DNA of 64,000 nucleotides. Origin: Apricaphanius iberus. Taxonomy: Eukaryota > Chordata > Actinopteri > Cyprinodontiformes > Aphaniidae. Shown in pieces: positions 47,790-60,315 of this stretch; within the stretch, counting starts at the first letter, position 1; every line of letters begins with the position of its first letter. The position numbers were made by a program, and so were the translations under genes. Below the pieces are notes generated by a model that was given only the letters and a program-made list of their open reading frames with translations, was not told the origin of the DNA and did not search any database. The stretch is taken from NCBI GenBank assembly GCA_028564705.1, contig JAPXFQ010000203.1, positions 2,542,001-2,606,000 on the forward strand. The letters run 5' to 3'.

Positions 47790-49121
47790 TAGTTTGCACA
47801 ACTGTTTACTAATAGGTATCTTCTGATGGACTAAATGGGTATTATTCAGGGGTGAATGGGACTGAATTTTCTTTGGAGATTTTAAGTTTGTCTTTCAGTT
47901 TCATCTATTTCTTTTCCTTATTGCTGCTTTGTTTTGATAAGATCCCAATTAAGATATGAAATGTCCTGGTTATGTGAAAAATGTGAAGAAAGCTCAAGGG
48001 GACTGAAGACTATTAAAATACATTGAATCTTACAGTACATAAAGACGTGTTTGCTATACAGCAATTATATGTCAGTGTTTGCTCCCTAGTCCAATCAGAT
48101 ATGTTTGATAATATCGGTCATATTGATGTTATCAAATTAAGTTATCATGTTATGACTGTTATTCCAGATTTGTTTCAATATTTGATTTTGCATGATTGTC
48201 CAATCTACACAGAGCGAAAAGTGATTATTTCAGTGTGGAAAAGCTACTGTCACATCTTTTGGGCTTTGATTAAACTTGAGGTTTTCTCTGTGATATCATC
48301 TAACAAAGTTAAGTAGAAAAAAAATGAATTGGTTCCTTTTTCAAGATCATATTTAAACTTCTTAAAAGTGCTTCAAGAAGAGAGAAAACTGATTTGTGGT
48401 TAAATCCACACTCAACACTGAAGGGTATGCTAACATCTATGGCATCACAACACTTCATCTTCAAATGTTACCTTAATCTGAACTAATCTCTATTTTTCTT
48501 TGTTTCCCCCCCCCCAGAGCTCCAAGGAAAAGCCGGTGGTCCCGATCTCATCCTAGTGGCCCCCTCATCAAAGTGGGAGTCCACCCGCACCTTTAAGCAT
48601 CAAAGATGCATGAGTGTTTGATCGTATTGCATCCTCTTTGTCAGGGGTATGCGGGCGGAAATCTGATGCCGCCGTGTTATCTTTTGAAATGCTTTTGTGA
48701 GATCATGTGACAGAAATCCCCCCCCCCAGTTGTGGAAGTGAATCCAGTCACAGCCGCCACACTGGCACATCCATTCATGTATCTGAGTTATATCTGAATT
48801 GGGAGCAGTGAGGTCTCTTTGTTGCCCAGCATGTTTCTGAACAGACAGCTTAGCTGAAAACAGATGAATTGCATTGTGAGGTAATTGGATTGGATGTGAA
48901 CCAAAAATATTCAGTCAAAGCCTGTTTTGTGGTTCTGAGCCTTGGGATATTGAGAGGCTCATCACCTCTGATAATGTTGATGTTATTTTAGGAGAAATGA
49001 CAGACTTAGCCTAAAGGGGGGGGGAAAGAAAGATGGTTCATCATTAAAATAATTGGTTAAAGAGGAGAATGTAATGGTGAATTACCAGAAATGCGAATTT
49101 CAAACAGACATAGAAATCTGA

Positions 49122-49410
49122 ATCCAGTCCCTTGCAAAAGTATTCAGTTCTCTTCAACTCTACAAGTTACAAAACATGTAGTTAAAAAAATGAACACTTG
49201 TTAAAAACATACATGTATTTCAATAATTTTGATCCTTTACAAATAAATATATGAAAACTATGGTATGTACTTGCGTTCTGGCCTCTTTATGTTAATAAAG
49301 TTAGTAAACAGTGTACAACTCAGAATAATTTAACCTCAGCATAAATCCAACTGTTCAGTCAAGGCCTTAGAGGTTTGTTAGAGAGATGTAGAAATATTTC
49401 AGTTCATTTC
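49122..49410. repeat. Short internally deleted Tc1-like copy
   Basis: Starts CCAGTCCCTTGCAAAAGTATTCAG (family TIR) and contains CAGTCAAGGCCTTAGAGGTTTG near 49360, a block that lies near the opposite end in complete copies. Most of the interior is missing. Confidence 0.55.
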
Positions 49411-49582
49411 CAGAAAGCTGAAGGCAGATCCAATGTTGTCATATCAATTCTGTCACATACACACATTAAAGTTAATTCACATGTACTCGAATTTGATCAT
49501 TAAAATCATGGTGTGAAGCAGTAAAATTCAGTTTATTCTGCATGCATGCACTGACAGTGGACGGTTGATCTCGAGTCATTAA

Positions 49583-50495
49583 AGGGGAAGTACCGTTTTT
49601 TTGCAAACTGGACCTCATTTATAGCATCCATTACGTTCATTTCCTCACCTAGACAAGTTTGGAGCCAATTGGAGTCCTTCGGGAGAAGTTTATATCCATT
49701 CCCAATCAGAGTATATTCATATAGCAGGAGTTAATGGGGGCACTGACGTATACTCTAAATAAAGCATTATCTGCCACAAAACTCCTTAATTTCACTCCTT
49801 CATCGTTATGAAGGAGCACTATTCCACTGTGAGTTCTGAGCGTCTCGGAGGTGCTATGTTGTTGTCTTCCAAATCAATTTACCGGCTTTTAATCCAACTA
49901 CACTAACACACAATTTCAATGATTTCACTACCATGCGACATCCCAGTCTTAGTCTGAACAGGACTTTCACTCTTTGCTTGATGGCGGTCGGTTAGACAGA
50001 ACTTGCCACTACAAACATCAACATGTTTCGCGTTTACGTGTTTCCAAATTGCACAAACAAAATGACCCCCGAATTAAGTTCAGCTTCCACAGGCTCCCTT
50101 TCCGCAACCTACACAGACTACAGTTGCAATGGCAGACAGCTGCGTCGTCACTGACATCGCCAGTTAGTTTAAATTGAAATTGGTTGGATTAAAAGCCTGT
50201 AAAAAGTCCTGCAGACAACAAAGCACCTTGGAGACGCTCTGAACTCACAGGGTAATATCGCCGCCGATTCATAACAAAACATTTGTTAAATGAAGGAGTT
50301 TTGTGGCAGATAATGTTTTATTTAGAACTGAACTTTGGTCATGTACGGATATACGCTGATTGCGAATGGATCTAAACTTCTACCAAAGGACTCTAAGTGG
50401 CTCCAAACTTGTCTGAGTCAGTAAATTAACGTAATAAAAGCTAAAAAAAAAGGTCCGGGTTAAAAAAACAAAAAAAAAAACAAGGTACTTCCCAT
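49583..50495. mobile_element. Kolobok-like TTAA transposon with ~285-bp TIRs and a decayed THAP domain
   Basis: Flanked by TTAA (49579-49582 and 50496-50499). The arms 49583-49870 and about 50205-50495 are diverged inverted repeats sharing GACAAGTTTGGAGCCA, TAAATAAA-CATTATCTGCCA and GAGCGTCT. Between them, plus-strand frames read VFPNCTNK at about 50041 and, shifted by one frame, SFHRLPF at about 50088, the C-x-x-x-C...FHR pattern of a THAP zinc finger. Kolobok transposases carry THAP domains. The catalytic core is missing. Confidence 0.75.
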
Positions 50496-50499
50496 TTAA

Positions 50500-53400
50500 A
50501 TTTGCTGCACTTCTCAGACTGTGCATGAATAAGAAAACAGTGGAAAAGAAAACACCCTCACAGCAGGAGGAACTTTGCTCCTAATGAGTGGGCATCTGCC
50601 GTGACCGACTGGGGGCTAGAGAACACAGACAGACACAGAAAGAATAAGCAAGCTCTGATCCATGATGACCTTCTACATTAATGGCAAGTGTAGCTCTTTG
50701 TGTGACTTTATCTAGGAGAGAAACACAGGTAAACTCTGAGCCAGTAGCAATACTTATGAGAGGAAAAACACAACATGCACAGTTAATGGCAGTAGTGAGA
50801 GTGACTAGAAAACACTGTTGAACAAAATCCAAAATGAGTCCAACTCGCAGTTCGCCACAAGCCATACAGGAAACACTGCAAACATGTGGAACAAGGTGCA
50901 TAAGTCAGATAATGAGACCAAAACCGAGCAAATTGTCTTTCCTGCAAAATGCTGTGTGTGGTAAAAAATGGACCTTGCACTTCACCCTGAAAAACCTTAC
51001 AGTGAAAGACTGGGGTGTTAACATTACGCAGCGGTATGCTTTTCTTCAGCAGGGAAAGCAAGACTGGTCAGAGTTGATGGGAAGATAAGATGGATGTAGC
51101 TAGATATGTAACAATCCTGGAAAATAATGAAAAAATTGAATTTGACTGAGCTGATGCAGTGAAAGATGGTTTATTGATACCATGCTTTTCAGATGAGAAT
51201 TTGAAAACAAAACTAAACTGTGAAAACCAGAAAGCATTTAATTTATCTTCTTCCCAGTTTTATGGTACGTATGTGTCTAAGTTGAAGTCCGTGGTTTAGT
51301 TTAACATTACTAGTTGAACCTTTATAAGTACTTATACAAGTTAGCTTTATTTATAGAATTAAAAAAACATCTTATATCAAAGCTGAAGCTCGGATGAACT
51401 CAGTTTATCTCTTTAGACCCTGAACTCAGCATCGGGGGTGGGGGGGCCTTTCCCAGTCAATGAAAACATGGCGTCAGAGAGGTACGTGTCCCACAGGCTC
51501 CAGGAGACATCAGGACCGCACACAGACAGTGTATTTCCTTCACTGCACACCATAAAACCCCACCACCACCCCCACCACCACACATGGCTGTAATAAGGCA
51601 ACAAATTAAGCCATTACACAGTTTTTTAAGGTACACAGACATCCGCGTTTAAATATTTTAAGAGTAGCAAGGGATATCTCACCAAAAAAAATTCCATTGT
51701 ATGTCTGGGACCACCAGGGAAATGAGTGCACATCATTCTTATCATTAGGGAGCTGTCAGGTAATGTTTTTTTTTTTTTTTTAAAGCAGAACCGTCCAGTT
51801 CAAATCTATTCATTTTCCTTTTTACTTCCCAACGACATGCAGTTTCTGTGTCGGATGGGAATTTTAAGGCTTAATTCCCAGATGCCCAAATCACTGCAAG
51901 AAACAGTTTAGGATGTGTTAATAAAGGCATATTTCCTGTTTCAATGCAGAGACATGGGTCAAACCATTAGGTTCAAAACACAAGCTGCCCCAAGGCAAGG
52001 CCGTGACTCAAGCCAAATCTAATGATGGTGTGCGAGTCAGTGTTCCCTCCCACTCTGCATATGGTTTAAGAGCAACACCTATAAAACTCCATTACTTGCT
52101 GCTGTTGCTGCCGCTGCTGTAATGGGGTTCAGGAAAATACTCCAGGAGCTGACAAAAGCGGGGGTGTCTCGTAAACCCTCGAGGGAACTTTCTAATTAAA
52201 CACCCGCTCCTTAAACTCCCGTAAACAGAGAGGATTTCAAGCTTTTCCTACATGTCATATTTTCTCCATACCTTAGGCGAGGAAATGATGCCAAAAGTTG
52301 GGAGTCCATCTTGAGGAATTTACTCGGGATGGTTTTTAATGGTTTTCCATGTAGAATTGTTTTTCCAAGCTACTGTGAAACACGGAGGAGAGGGCTTGAG
52401 GGGAAAGGGGGCTTCCCTGGGATGCTGGCAAGCGTCTCCCAGGCTGAATATGGGTGTTTGAAGCAAAAAACCTGTCACAGCTTCCATTACCAACTGATGC
52501 TTACATGAATGTTTGTAAAGACAGGTGTCTCCTACGTGTATTGTGTTTGGGTATTTTGTTCTTTTTCCGCCAGATAATGTAAATGGAATTCAAAACTTTT
52601 ATTTTAAAATGTTATTTTAAACAAATAAGTTACTGATTTTAATTTATTTTTCTGTCAAACCATAACTTTCTGCATTTTTACGTGGCAGTCTAAAAACGTG
52701 TGCTCTGTCATCTCTGACACACTCCCGCTGAAACCAAAGGATAAAGATGAATGACTAACAAAGGATTTTATGTTTTGTTTAAATGCAAAAATGTGGATTT
52801 GCATGACGTTGCTTCTTTATTGTTCGAAGTGACAGAATAGCTGTCTTTTTGGCTTAATTCTGCTAACCTAAATCACATTAAAATATATAGCTTGCACATG
52901 GGCTCCGATTTAAATCCGGCACCAGAAAACGTGGAGGTGGGTTAATAGTGTGGGTTGGTATTGTTAAAGAGGAACAAGTTTGACGTTTGTGGGTTGAAGA
53001 TGGGCCCTACAATAACTCCCAAATTAGTCTTCAACAGACACTTTCTTCTAAAATGGGAGATTTATGAGAAAAAAAAAACATTATAACAGAGTAATAATTT
53101 ATTCCCACAAAGGAGAAATTAAGATGGAACAGTAGCAAACTGACATGTAGCAGAAGCACTGGCTTCACACAAGTATCGAAAGTATCAAAAACTGAATTTA
53201 AGAATTAAAAACAATATGTTTATTAAGGAGAACAAACATCAACATCAGCAATTTAATAAAAGGACAGACTATTATTGATGGATAAATGGATCACTGAAAT
53301 TTGTTACTGTCATGTCTATGTTTGATTTTGAGGTGTTTGTGTATTATTTTGGATTTAGCCTATGAACATAAATAAGTGTGATGAGAAAGTTGTATTTTAT

Positions 53401-53616
53401 TCTAAAACTCCCTTTTGCTATTTGAAGTGCATTTGTTTGTCGAATACATTCAACCAAGGTTTGTGAAACATTTTGGTCCATGATGTGAATGTCACATTTC
53501 ATCCCATCCCAAATGTGCTCTACTGGACCAATTTCTAGTAAAGGCCAGTGGAGTTCCTCAGGAGCTTTGTGACATGATGCATTATGATGCAGTAAGTAAA
53601 AAAGGACTTTGATATG
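50500..53616. other. Intergenic stretch
   Basis: No gene or clear transposon recognised. Simple features only: a GGTGGTGG-type run at 51557-51582 on the minus strand and poly-T at 51767-51782. Confidence 0.5.
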
Positions 53617-53624
53617 TGCATTAC

Positions 53625-54027
53625 TAGGGATGCAACGATACCACTTTTTTCAAGCCGATACGATACCAATACTTAAATGTGAGTACTTGCTGATACCTAG
53701 TACCAATGCTGATACTTCTACCACACCAAAAAATGCAATGAATTGGAAGACAATTTTTATTATTTTCTCTGCTTGTTACAACAAATGATGGCGAATAAGA
53801 TAGAGGATAAAATAAATGTTAATTAAATATTAATTAATATTAAATATTAATTAATAAAAACGACCACAAACCTAAAATTTCAGATGAAAAAAAATCTGTA
53901 AAATTATTGCAGAGTTTCCACATTTTAAGTATCGGTTCATGGTATGGGATAACTAACCGACACTAATAAGAGTACATTTGTTTTCGGCCCGATACCCGAT
54001 AACAGTATCATTATCAATGCATTCCTG
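53625..54027. mobile_element. Small hAT-like element (403 bp)
   Basis: The left end TAGGGATGCAACGATACC and right end ATCAATGCATTCCTG are inverted repeats with mismatches. The 8 bp on each side (TGCATTAC and CTCATTAC) agree at six positions, fitting a decayed hAT target duplication. The body is rich in CGATACC-type motifs near both ends. Confidence 0.65.
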
Positions 54028-54035
54028 CTCATTAC

Positions 54036-54779
54036 TGTCATTATTGCTGTCTATGAGATTAACATAAACAGCAACTTAGCCAAAAACAGATGAGTTAGAG
54101 TAAGCAAGCCATGCACCTGACCTGGTCATACCCAGCAGTTGATGTGCTGCTGTGGGAAGGAGAGATGATCCTTATGTCTGGTGCTTTCAGATATTTCTGT
54201 GTCATATTATTGGAGTCCTGTAAGAAGTGCCTATGATTGCCACTGTGCTGAAAATCCAATTTCGCACAAGGAATAATAACGTTTTTCTACTTCTACTCAG
54301 GTATGATGTCAAGTTTAAATAATACTTCTGGCACTAAGTGATACACAAATATTTCCGCCTAATCATGACATCCCCATAGATCTAAACTGATGAAACAAGA
54401 CAAAACTAATCCATGTTTTAAAGTTTATGACACACTCTGGGGACACTATCTGAACACCAGAAAGTGTCAAAACCAATTTTTTATTTTGTAACTGGAACTT
54501 TAGTTTCCTGTTCCAACAACAACGCCATGTTAAAAAATCCTCTTCTTATTTAGATACTGGGTTTAATCCAAATGATGTAATGCTTTGAGTTGCTGCCCAT
54601 TATTTGGCTGAATTACTGAACTCTACTTAATAAAGTGGCCAGGCAGTGTAAATAATGCTTCATTGTGCAAAAAAATTAATAAAATATAGTTATCCTACAA
54701 TATTTTTTTATTTGATTAGACTTTGACGGTCCCTGTATCTTTCCCTGTCCAACCGGTCTGAACTCTATGAAGCAATCTT
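54036..54779. other. Upstream flank of the anos1 promoter
   Basis: AT-rich sequence without recognised repeat or gene. It may contain distal regulatory sequence, but nothing specific can be read. Confidence 0.4.
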
Positions 54780-55002
54780 TTACCTGCTTCTTCGCTCTGA
54801 GCGCACGTCACTCACCTTCGGATCATCCAATCGCGAAGCCCACGAGCCCCGTGGCTCCTCCCCAACGTATAATTGGAAGTTTCTTTAGTTTCTCCGGCGG
54901 AGCTCGCGCGGCAGTGTTGTCTGAGCTCGTGGAGGGATTAAAAAGAAAGCAGTAGTAGCAGCAGCAGAAGCCTCAGCAGCAGCAGCGGCAGCAACAGCAG
55001 CG
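54780..55002 (+). promoter_or_regulatory. anos1: anos1 proximal promoter and 5' UTR with CAG-rich leader
   Basis: CpG density rises sharply here. A CCAAT box lies at 54827-54831 (ATCCAATCG), GC-type boxes occur near 54850-54862, and an AT-rich GGATTAAAAAG sits near 54936. From about 54950 to 55002 the presumed 5' UTR is an imperfect AGC/AGT/CAG repeat ending directly at the ATG. The transcription start cannot be fixed by eye. Confidence 0.55.
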
Positions 55003-55185
55003 ATGGTTACCGGGAGCCCGAGCGCATGTGTGACCCTATGTTTGTGGATTACGGCCCTGACGAGCGTCTCTGCGAGGAAGCAGGACGACTCCTTCTTCAC
55101 CGCCAGCGTTTACCGAGCGAGATGCGCCTCGAGGTGCCTCAGTCTGCACATCACTCGCATCTCCGCTTTCTTCAAGCACTCACAG
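55003..55185 (+). CDS. anos1: anos1 (anosmin-1) coding exon 1, partial gene
   Basis: Anosmin-1 is a secreted, heparan-sulfate-binding matrix protein that modulates FGFR1 signalling and guides olfactory axons and GnRH neurons. Its loss in humans causes X-linked Kallmann syndrome. This exon has 61 codons. Residues 1-24 form a signal peptide (hydrophobic core about residues 9-22, probable cleavage after VSA). Then follows [20 protein letters not shown], which matches the start of the anosmin-1 cysteine-rich region nearly residue for residue. The exon ends in frame at CAG, followed by the donor GTAACG at 55186. The start context is good (purine at -3, G at +4). The rest of the gene (WAP domain, four fibronectin III repeats) lies to the right of the window. 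Fish carry one or two anos1 paralogs, and I cannot say which this is. Confidence 0.93.
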
Positions 55186-55921
55186 GTAACGACGAGTGGG
55201 GTGGTCGCTGCAAGCGGATCAGACCCAGATTAAGCCCGCTGCTCCGGATCGAATCATAAATAAAACCTGTTCTCTCCTGAGCTTCGATGTGTGGAAAAAA
55301 GGAGCAGGACACTAATGGTGCTCTGTTAATTATTCATATAGCAAAATCACCGGGCTTATTGCAAACTTATTGCCATCAGCAGAGAGATGGATAACTGTTG
55401 TCTGTTTGAAGCAGGACGCTTTACAAGCCTAATTAACATGTCGCTGTGTTTTCCAGTCTTGGAGATGAATAATAGTTCTAAGTGCAGCCAGTTTCCATTC
55501 ATTACTCGCTAATTACTGGAAAATGAGAGATCACCTCTTTTGAGTGTAAATGTGCTCGCCACCTTGTTTTGTGTGTGGGGGTTCTGGATATGGTGTTGTG
55601 ATGCAGCCCTGGCTTGGATCCAGTGTAAATTAGCTGTGTGTTTTGGTTGATATTGGTATGTGGTGTCAGAAGTTGTTTTTCACCCTCCGCTGAATGCACT
55701 GTTCTCTCCCAGGACGCCTAGAGAAAAGAGCTGGACACTGATCCCCCCCCCCCCTTTTTTTTTTCTTGCTCCTTTTTCTCCAGCTATCTATCTGGTGTCT
55801 GGCTGCCTTTACTCTCACCCCATTAGGATTTTCAAGGCTTATCTTTTTTTTCCCTCAAGGTGCATTAATGAATCCCTAATTGTTTGGAAACACCCTGGAG
55901 ATGGATAAATGTGCGGTTTGT

Positions 55922-56453
55922 TAGAGATGCACCAATCAGGCTTTTCGTGGCCAATACCAGTTTTTTTTTTATGCCTGACCCACAGATTCCAAGTTTTGAC
56001 AGATTCAAATTAGTTTCTTCTGAGGACTATAAAAGCACATTGAATTGCCTTGTTGTTGAACGTTTGCTGTACAAATAAAGTTGCCTTGCCGAACACACAA
56101 AAGAGAAACTATGCAGGTTTATTGAAGGAGATTGTAGGTTTGAATCCAGTACAAAAGAAAGGAATTACAAGACTGTTACCATTCATGCAAAGCATAGATC
56201 ACTAACCTTATTTGGATTTTTGTATTGCAGCTCATGAACTTGGTTTAGTTTTTCTATGTCTAAAAAATACTGGGGATTCTTATTCTGATTTATCTGATGA
56301 AAAGAACAAAAAACAAATTGGATTTTTCTCTGTATTTGACTGGCTGATCACTGATCAGTGCTGATCAAGGTTTACCAGCTGAGTGACTGCCAAGTCAGAC
56401 CCAATCAAGCGAAAACTATCTGATCACCCTTTGTAGATCGGTGCATCTCCAGT
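55922..56453. mobile_element. hAT-like element with a LINE 3' tail inside
   Basis: Ends TAGAGATGCACCAATCAGG (55922) and GATCGGTGCATCTCCA (to 56453) are inverted repeats of a common fish hAT-type family. No matching 8-bp duplication remains. Positions 56028-56090 hold a retroelement tail (ATTGAATTGCCTTGTTGTTG, ACAAATAAAGTTGCCTTGCC) related to the one at 37940-38058, so a retroelement appears inserted. Confidence 0.55.
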
Positions 56454-57923
56454 AATTAAGACAGAAGGTCTGAACTGAGCACATTGCTTGTTTGTTGCTT
56501 GTTCATTTTACTTTTAATAGCACTTCTGTGTAGCTTCATGCTGTCACGAGATATAAGACGTAAGATTCTTACGTTGGTGTAAGCTGCTAACGACATGATA
56601 ACAAAAACTGAAAGTGAAAATGCCGCTTTTTCTCACAGAAATTTGAAATAAAACGTGAAATATGATCTGTTTGGTGTGATTCGTAGCTGAAAAGCAGCTT
56701 GTGTTCTAATGCTGCAATAATCATGTAATGTTTGATTGCCTCTTTTGTAATGTCCTCTAATTCTGTTTATTTATTATAACTTGGATTTTTTTCCCTTACA
56801 TATACTTAGGTTTTCTGCTCTTCATAAAGTGAGACAAAAATCCCAAGATGATGTCAGCTGGATAATTAGCCTGACTTTCTAACAGACATGCAGCTTCTAG
56901 CTTGTTTTAGAAACCAGTGTTACCTTAATGAGAATGATGGGTGGCGCTACTTTAGTTTCCAAGTGATGACTATTTCTGTTTCTTTTGCGACCGGAAAAAT
57001 CTCCAAAAAGGCAAATTTGTCTTACTAGTGAACAAAAAAGAAAACAAAGAAGCCATTGGTTTAGCAAGCTGATTGGTAGTGTGCAGTAACAAGTTGGGGA
57101 GGGTCATATTGTGGGAACAGTTTTCATGGTTTTAAAAACAACTTTTCAAAACCTTGGTACAACCAGTACTATGGCTACCAGACACCTACTTTTTGTGGTT
57201 AATCATAGCATTACTTAAGAAACGATTAGATGTGGCTTAGCTGTATTCAGCATCCTGTTATGATAGGAATAGAAGTGAAGAGGCATTCAGCAGAAATAGA
57301 CTGAAAGCAGGGCTTCTTAAAAGTGCAACTTGGCGAGCGGCAGCAGGGATTAGTTTTGACCAGATTCCAGGAGAGCAATGCAGCCCAAGGTTGCAAAGTC
57401 GGGGGAATTAAATTAGTCATGAGCTAAAAAGTCAAACAACTGTTGGAGCCTCACCTCTAATGAACAGCTAATAGTCAGCATAATTGAGTGCAGAGTCTGA
57501 GAGTCTGAGGCGGTCCTCCGTTAGGGGGGGAAATAAAAAGGAGGTGTTTGTCTAAAGAAAGGCTGGTTAGTGATAAATAAGGCGCTTTAGGCAAGAACAG
57601 ATATATCTGTGAGTATTGTCTTTTGCACTGTGGTCCCAATAGTCCTTTCATGTCAGAATGGGGGGTCTGGTCAGCTGCGAAAACATATGGTCACCCCCTT
57701 TCCTGCCCTCTACCCCCCTGGCTCTGCCAGTAAATGCCAGCATCACACCTTAGAGAGACACACTGCATTACTGATGCTGCTTTGCTGAGGTCACCTTCCT
57801 GCTAATTTTAAGCAATCTGCCAACCTTTCCTGAGCTCATACCAATTTCCTGTTTTCTTAGAAATCTTTCCCATAGATTCAGCTTTTTGACCAATTTCATT
57901 CCATAGTAAATTTGAATGACAAA

Positions 57924-58333
57924 ATCAGAGATGTGCCGAAAGATAACTCATAAAGCCAAACCAGTCAACTCTGATTCCTGAACTGAGTGTAAAATCCATG
58001 AAAAAAATCCATGAATTGATATTTTCTGTCTACAAGCTTATCAACAAGTATTTTGATGCACTTTGGAAATAAAAAGCTTAGAAAAGTTTACGGACTCATA
58101 AAAGAGGACAAATATGCGGTAGCTAGGAGTAGGTAGGACTGTGACAAATAATTAGTGATTTACCCCCCAAAAGACTCGTCCTGAATGGTCAATTTCCCTG
58201 GATCTTTTATGGTATGTGATTTAAACTGATTTAGATATGGTTGAATGATTTAGATTGGAATTGGTCGATGAAACATCAGAGAACTCCAGAAATTGACATT
58301 GGCTTGGGAATCATGATCGGTGCATCTCTATGG
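57924..58333. repeat. Degenerate hAT-like element
   Basis: Right end GATCGGTGCATCTCTA (about 58315-58331) and weak left end CAGAGATGTGCCGAAA match as inverted repeats at 11 of 16 positions. No target duplication was seen. Confidence 0.4.
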
Positions 58334-60315
58334 AAAAAAGAGGAACTATAAAAGAAAATATTTTGAGCATGACAACATTAATCGTTGACATGTTTTTACA
58401 CTCCAATTTTTTTAATGACACTGAAAGAAAAACCTAAATCCTGTTGATTGATGGTTGTTGTTTGATTGGAAAATGGTGGGCGTTCTTAGTTTCAACGCAT
58501 TTAAAGAACATAAAATAAAATCAGCAGTGTTTGACCTGCTGTTCACAGATGAGAACAAAACAAGAGACAATTGGCTGTTTCCACCCACGCTCAGCCGACC
58601 ACGCTCAGTCCGCACACACCTACAGGTGGATCTGCTTCCTCTGAGGTCTTATTACAGTGACGGGCCCAGCAGGCTGCTTGGAGCTGCACTCCTGTGATTG
58701 AGACGACAGACCTCCTAATTCAACTCAGACATCCTTCAGGGGGGTCATTTAATACTTACTGAGCAAACCAAGGCGCACAAGGCTTTCCATTTTAATGTAA
58801 ATGAAATGTCTCGGTTGTGTGTCAAAACAGAGCTCCCCTTCCCGTGTTTCCTGAGATTTTACTGTCTCTGCTCAGCATCTAGTAATCTATATGATCTGCT
58901 ACTAGTTTTGGTCTTGGAACAAAAGATAATTTGCTCCCTTTAACACATTTAGCAGCTGGATTTTTTTTTCTTCAGTATTAGCTTTAATTTAATCTTTATG
59001 TGAAGACTGGAAGATTTAGATGTTGTTACAGATGTTGTGAGCACCCACGTGTCTGATTTAGGATAAAAATGAGAGACTTTGTTTTAATTGCCACATTTCT
59101 GAATTAGTGCGAAATGGAAACAAGCATGGAGCTGCAGAGTTGGGAAACTCATGGGTAGTCTATTGCTTGTCAGATTTATAGCAACTGGAGATTTATTGAT
59201 GTAATAGCATTTCCAAACACAGATTTATTAACATTTTACTCCACTTTTGGGGAACTTGTCACCTCCAGTACAATAGACAGAGCGGGGGAACACCCAACCA
59301 TAAATATTAGCTCTCGGACACTTTTAAATATTAAGAGCGTGCTGGGAGCCCCACGCAATAATGTATTCTGAAGGCATCGGCCTTGTAGCGGATTATTTAT
59401 GTGGGTACACGTGAAGCCAAAAACAAGGTGTGTCCATGGGCTCTTGTTATTACATTCAATGCAATAAAAATCTCACACATTTTAAATACACTCATTCATT
59501 TCCAATAGGCGTAAAAATCCAAGCATCTCCGTGAATGGATTTTTTTTACAGGAAGAGAGATACAAATATAGCAGCAGGAAAGTAGTTTGGCCACGTCCAG
59601 TTTTTGTTCACCGTTTGATATTAAACAACTTCTGATTGGGAGGAAACCACAGCCCCGTGCTCGTCTCATGTGTGGGGTTTTTCATTAGTGAAGACAGCAG
59701 ATGAATAGAGGTCTATGTAACTTGGCTTAACCTCTCTGTGTGTGTGCTATAGGAGCACGTTGGTCCAGTCTGTAAATCTCAGCGCTGCGACAGCCCGACC
59801 TGCCTCAGCTGACACATTTTCCTCATTGCAACGTGGAGGCAAACTTTAAACCAGTTGTTTGAGATCTCTGAGGAGCCCTTTCATGTTAGCATTGAACTCA
59901 TGTTAACTCACTTTCAGGAGGTCCTCTGCCCTGAGAAATGATTAACATCAGCGGACCAATCTGTGGAAGGACTGACCACATCTTTCACCCTCATTTTATT
60001 TAAATCCCATGTTTTTTTAGGAATTGACCTTTTAAGTAGAATAAATAAAAACTAAATTTACTAAGTGATCCTTTGCTTGAAATTAAAATGAGCATTAAGT
60101 CATGATGATCACCATTACCTAAGGATTTCTGTTTAGAGCTAGTAGTTGTATGTATGATCAGCAGTAAGAGTTTCTTTACCACAGTCTATGCTGCAATAAA
60201 AAAAAAGCCTTTTTCAAAAGACGGCATCAATACCAGCATCAGTAAGACTTTGGAGCGGTCAGGTGTTTTTCACAAAAGATTACGTGATTCTGGGATAAAG
60301 GGGACTGGTATCCGG

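Larger units (their letters stand above)
45122..48026 (-). mobile_element. Tc1-like element carrying two other transposons
   Basis: Left end TA-CAGTGGCTTTCAAAGATATTCAC is the family TIR; the right end (AAGAAAGCTCAAGGGGACTG, to about 48026) is a diverged inverse of it. Interior blocks follow the family order: CATAGACTCTTAATTG and CACTGGACCATTCCAACACA before 45638, ACTATGATGCTGCTACCGCC and GATTTGTGGAGTTAGTG after 46304, and GCGTTCACAGAACAACATTT up to the second insertion. Removing the insertions at 45642-46300 and 46755-47789 plus one duplicate target each leaves about 1.2 kb, the usual Tc1 length. Transposase would read on the minus strand but no frame survives. Confidence 0.8.

Noticed and set aside
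48480..48620. Poly-C tract followed by CAG/AGCTCC resembling a plus-strand acceptor
   Set aside because: No donor or coding frame follows, and no gene is expected there.
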